NCBI RefSeq assembly: GCF_039545455.1
Contig: NZ_CP154468.1
Location: forward strand, 1,189,501-1,253,500
From: Brucella sp. BE17
GTDB lineage: Bacteria > Pseudomonadota > Alphaproteobacteria > Rhizobiales > Rhizobiaceae
DNA: 64,000 nt
Reading direction: 5' to 3'
Part shown: in pieces, positions 61,548 to 64,000 of the stretch
Layout: the number at the start of each line of letters is the position of its first letter
Numbering within the stretch: the stretch's first letter is position 1
Translations under genes and position numbers: made by a program
The notes under the pieces: model-generated
Told to the model about the DNA's origin: nothing
Databases searched by the model: none
The model's input: only the letters and a program-made list of their open reading frames with translations

Positions 61548-62911
61548 GAGCGGTCACTTTCAGAAAGATTGATGGAGGAGCCGCCGCCATGGCTGTCGCC
61601 GGAGCGCACGGCATGGGCGGCCATCGACGTGCCGTGACTGAGTGTCTGCTTGCGGTGCATCTGCTTTGCCCATGCCGGAGAGCCGCCAGCCTGCGCGGAG
61701 GGCGATGGGGCAGCGCTGGCGGCCTCGCTGGCGCCTCCGACGGCTCCAGCCGTGGAAGAGCCGCCAGTGACGCCGAAGCCGGCACGCGCTCCATCGGAAA
61801 AGCTGGACTTGACGCTTTCAGATGCCTTCGAGGCAGCACGTTTCAGGGGCGATGCGGCGGCGGAGCCTGCGGCACGGGCAACACCAACCAGACCCGAGGC
61901 AACACCGGCAGCGCCGGACTGGCCAAGCGAACCGACACTATAGGCGGCGCTCGCCGCACCTGCGGCGGCAGCACCACCCCGCACGGCAGCCGCTCCCCCA
62001 GAGAGCGCAGCTGCTCCTCCCTTCGCGGCCATGCCTGCGGCGGCACCCCCGGCAAGCATCATGCCGCCTGCGGCAAGGCCGGTTCCAACGGCAGCACCTG
62101 CGCCAAGCTGCGGGCCGCCTGAGACGAGACCGGAAGCGATACCGGGACCGAATATGCCGAGACCAAGAAGGGAGAGCGCGGCTAGCACGATCGCCATGGC
62201 ATCATCGATAGTCGGCGTCACACCGCCGAAGCCTGCCGTGAACTGTGAAAACAGCGTCGATCCGATGCCGATGATGACGGCCAGGACCAGCACCTTGATG
62301 CCGGAGGAAACGACATTGCCCAGAACGCGCTCAGCCATGAAGGCGGTCTTGCCGAAGAGGCCGAAGGGGATCAGCACAAAACCGGCCAGCGTGGTCAGCT
62401 TGAACTCGATCAGCGTGACGAAGAGCTGCACGGCCAGAATGAAGAAGGCGAGCAGCACCAACACCCAGGCAAACATCAGACAGGCGATCTGGATGAAGTT
62501 CTCGAAGAACGACCAGTAGCCCATCATGTCGGAGATGGATTCGAGCAACGGGCGACCAGCATCAAGGCCGGTCTGCGCCACCTTGCCGGGACGCAGCAGA
62601 TCGGCGGCGGAAAAGCCGGTGCCCGATCCCTTGAGGCCCAGACCGGCAAAACTGTTGAAGATGATCTGGGCGAGATTGTTCCAGTTGCCGATCAGATAGG
62701 CGAAGACACCAACGAAGAGCGTTTTCTTGACCAGCCGGGCGATGATGTCGTCATCCGCACCCCAAGACCAGAACAGTGCGGCCAGCGTCACGTCGATGAC
62801 GATCAACGTGGTGGCGATGAAGGCGACTTCCCCGCCAAGCAGACCGAAGCCGCTGTCAATATAGGAGGTGAATACGCCTAGAAACGAGTCGATGACGCCG
62901 GTGCCGCCCAT
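61544..62911 (-). CDS. trbL: TrbL, polytopic inner-membrane conjugation protein (VirB6 homologue)
   Basis: 455 aa. The N-terminal 260 residues hold about six hydrophobic helices (FGLLGGEVAFIATTLIVIDV, ALFWSWGADDDIIARLVKKT, LMFAWVLVLLAFFILAVQLF). The C-terminal 190 residues are low-complexity Ala/Gly/Ser (AAAGMAAKGGAAALSGGAAA, then GAGFGVTGG). This is the normal TrbL plan; the strong compositional bias also generates long spurious frames on the other strand. Inner-membrane translocation channel. Confidence 0.92.
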   Translation of the reverse strand: MGGTGVIDSFLGVFTSYIDSGFGLLGGEVAFIATTLIVIDVTLAALFWSWGADDDIIARLVKKTLFVGVFAYLIGNWNNLAQIIFNSFAGLGLKGSGTGFSAADLLRPGKVAQTGLDAGRPLLESISDMMGYWSFFENFIQIACLMFAWVLVLLAFFILAVQLFVTLIEFKLTTLAGFVLIPFGLFGKTAFMAERVLGNVVSSGIKVLVLAVIIGIGSTLFSQFTAGFGGVTPTIDDAMAIVLAALSLLGLGIFGPGIASGLVSGGPQLGAGAAVGTGLAAGGMMLAGGAAAGMAAKGGAAALSGGAAAVRGGAAAAGAASAAYSVGSLGQSGAAGVASGLVGVARAAGSAAASPLKRAASKASESVKSSFSDGARAGFGVTGGSSTAGAVGGASEAASAAPSPSAQAGGSPAWAKQMHRKQTLSHGTSMAAHAVRSGDSHGGGSSINLSESDRS

Positions 62912-62914
62912 GGT

Positions 62915-63202
62915 TCACTCTCCCCCGTTCTGATGCGGGGCGGCGGGCACCGGCGTCCGGCCGAGAAAGCGGTCGCGGTTCTCGGCCCAGGTGGCGAGGC
63001 AACCGGGATCGTTCACGGCGGCCTCGCCTAACTGCTGGCAGTGGCGAAGGCTCTGGCGCAGCGGATCGGCAGAGGGCTGAAGCGATGGCGCAGGTCGGTT
63101 CTGCGCCGGATCATCTTCGCGGGTCATTTCGATCACCGTGGCGGTGATGGCGATAGCCACGAATATGATCGCGCCCAGCCGTGCCAGCATCTTGCCGTCC
63201 AT
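62915..63202 (-). CDS. TrbK-like (TrbK-alt) protein
   Basis: 95 aa. One N-terminal membrane helix (MLARLGAIIFVAIAITATVI), a proline-rich linker and a C-terminal segment LRQSLRHCQQLGEAAVNDPG, then CLATWAENRDRFLG, the pattern of the alternative TrbK family found between trbJ and trbL. A role in entry exclusion is assumed from position and family name. Two cysteines could pair. Confidence 0.85.
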   Translation of the reverse strand: MDGKMLARLGAIIFVAIAITATVIEMTREDDPAQNRPAPSLQPSADPLRQSLRHCQQLGEAAVNDPGCLATWAENRDRFLGRTPVPAAPHQNGGE

Positions 63203-63222
63203 GTCGCGCCCCTCCTGTCCGG

Positions 63223-64000
63223 TCAGTTGTTGCCGTTGCCGAACATCCGGGCATTGCCGGGCTGGTAGCCCGATCCCGGCGTGAGGAAGCGCTCGCGCTG
63301 AACGCGGCCCTGTTCGGCGGCGGTGGCCCGCTCGGCCTCGATCAGCGCTTCGGACCGACCATTGGCCGACATCAGCGCGATCAGGTCGGAAAGCTGCTGC
63401 GACTGGAGGGCGAGAAGCTGGTTGCCCGCCTGTGTTGCCTGCAAGGCGCCGGTGGCGTTCTGGCTCTGCCCGACCAAGGCGGACATCTCGGCGCGGTTGG
63501 TGTCGATATTGCCGACAACGCCAGCCTGCACGCGCATGGCATCCTGCAAACCGCCAACTGTGTTCTGCCAGCGCGAACGGGCATCTTCGACAAGCTGGGT
63601 ATCGGTGGCCGACAGCGAGACATTGCCGTATTTTTGGCTGAACATCTGATCGACGTTCTGCACGTCGAAGGCGATGTTTTGGGCCTGGCTCAGGAGCTGC
63701 TGCGTGCGCTGCACATTCTGCTGCAAGGTCTGGAGCGAGGAATATGGCAGGCTGGTAAGATTGCGAGCCTGATTGATGAGCATCTGCGCTTCGTTCTGAA
63801 GCGAGGTGATCTGGTTGTTGATCTGCTCCAGCGTTCGCGCGGCCGTGAGCAGGTTCTGGGCATAGTTGGTCGGGTCATAGACAATGCGGCCGAAGCCGAA
63901 CTGCGCATGGGCCGGACTGGTCAGCATGGGCGAGAGCGCAAGCGGTGCGACAAGCATGGTTGCCGCCATGAGCATGGCCCGCGAACGGGAAAGACGGATC
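63223..64000 (-). CDS. trbJ: TrbJ, conjugal transfer protein (VirB5 homologue); start outside window
   Basis: An ATG at 63975 gives 250 aa, but the frame stays open to the right edge with the signal-peptide-like residues RLSRSRAMLM, so the true start is probably just outside. Signal peptide ends near SPAHA-Q. The mature protein is helical and Gln/Asn-rich with coiled-coil character (RTLEQINNQITSLQNEAQML, then INQARNLTSLPYSSLQTLQQ). Minor pilus/periplasmic component, upstream of trbK-like and trbL. Confidence 0.92.
   Translation of the reverse strand, partial: IRLSRSRAMLMAATMLVAPLALSPMLTSPAHAQFGFGRIVYDPTNYAQNLLTAARTLEQINNQITSLQNEAQMLINQARNLTSLPYSSLQTLQQNVQRTQQLLSQAQNIAFDVQNVDQMFSQKYGNVSLSATDTQLVEDARSRWQNTVGGLQDAMRVQAGVVGNIDTNRAEMSALVGQSQNATGALQATQAGNQLLALQSQQLSDLIALMSANGRSEALIEAERATAAEQGRVQRERFLTPGSGYQPGNARMFGNGNN

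Overview
The window looks like a replicon of a Brucellaceae-type alphaproteobacterium (Ochrobactrum/Brucella or a close Hyphomicrobiales relative). Pointers are the repeated ABC-transporter catabolic operons, a D-psicose (allulose) 3-epimerase that closely resembles the Agrobacterium enzyme as I remember it, IS5-family elements of the IS427 type, and a Trb-type conjugation cluster of the kind found on rhizobial and Brucellaceae integrative elements and plasmids. No rRNA, tRNA or CRISPR array was seen. The assignment rests on recalled families, not on a search.

Layout. 1-17.6 kb is an accessory, IS-riddled region. It holds a winged-helix/ATPase regulator cut by the window edge, a TetR regulator with an insertion at its stop codon, a very large autotransporter adhesin (1741 aa, ten 50-residue repeats) with an AraC regulator upstream, and a pile of IS5, IS630, IS701-like and IS6 elements in all stages of decay. 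Two identical 843-bp IS copies in direct orientation bracket the autotransporter block (2.85 and 15.83 kb). 17.9-24.3 kb is a carbohydrate/organic-acid module: a polar-amino-acid-type ABC transporter, an RpiB-like isomerase, a hydroxyacid dehydrogenase, a FadR-type GntR repressor with a TGGT-N3-ACCA operator, and a divergent ribokinase. 24.8-33.6 kb is a rare-sugar/polyol operon: LacI regulator with tandem operators, sugar ABC transporter, two short-chain dehydrogenases, D-psicose 3-epimerase and a small-molecule kinase.

34.7-55.7 kb is a second catabolic region. It contains a dipeptide-type ABC transporter operon ending in an amidase, then an M20 hydrolase and an FAD oxidoreductase that are both broken, an aldehyde dehydrogenase and a short-chain dehydrogenase. 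A CoA-transferase / MaoC hydratase / CitE lyase trio follows, then an IclR regulator and a branched-chain-amino-acid-type ABC transporter. A shared ATATATGGAT element sits in the control regions of three of these transcription units, suggesting one regulon under the IclR protein.

55.7-57.3 kb is a junction of truncated mobile genes (IS200-type TnpA, IS3 transposase, hemagglutinin-like fragment, serine recombinase C-terminus). 57.6-64 kb is GC-rich and carries a phosphoribosyltransferase and the distal part of a trb conjugation operon (trbJ, trbK-like, trbL, trbF, trbG, trbI, DUF2274), which continues beyond the right edge. I saw no clearly new defence or molecular system. The most informative signals are the nested insertions at CTAG, the repeat-built adhesin with its putative AraC switch, and the shared operator of the 41-51 kb catabolic locus.
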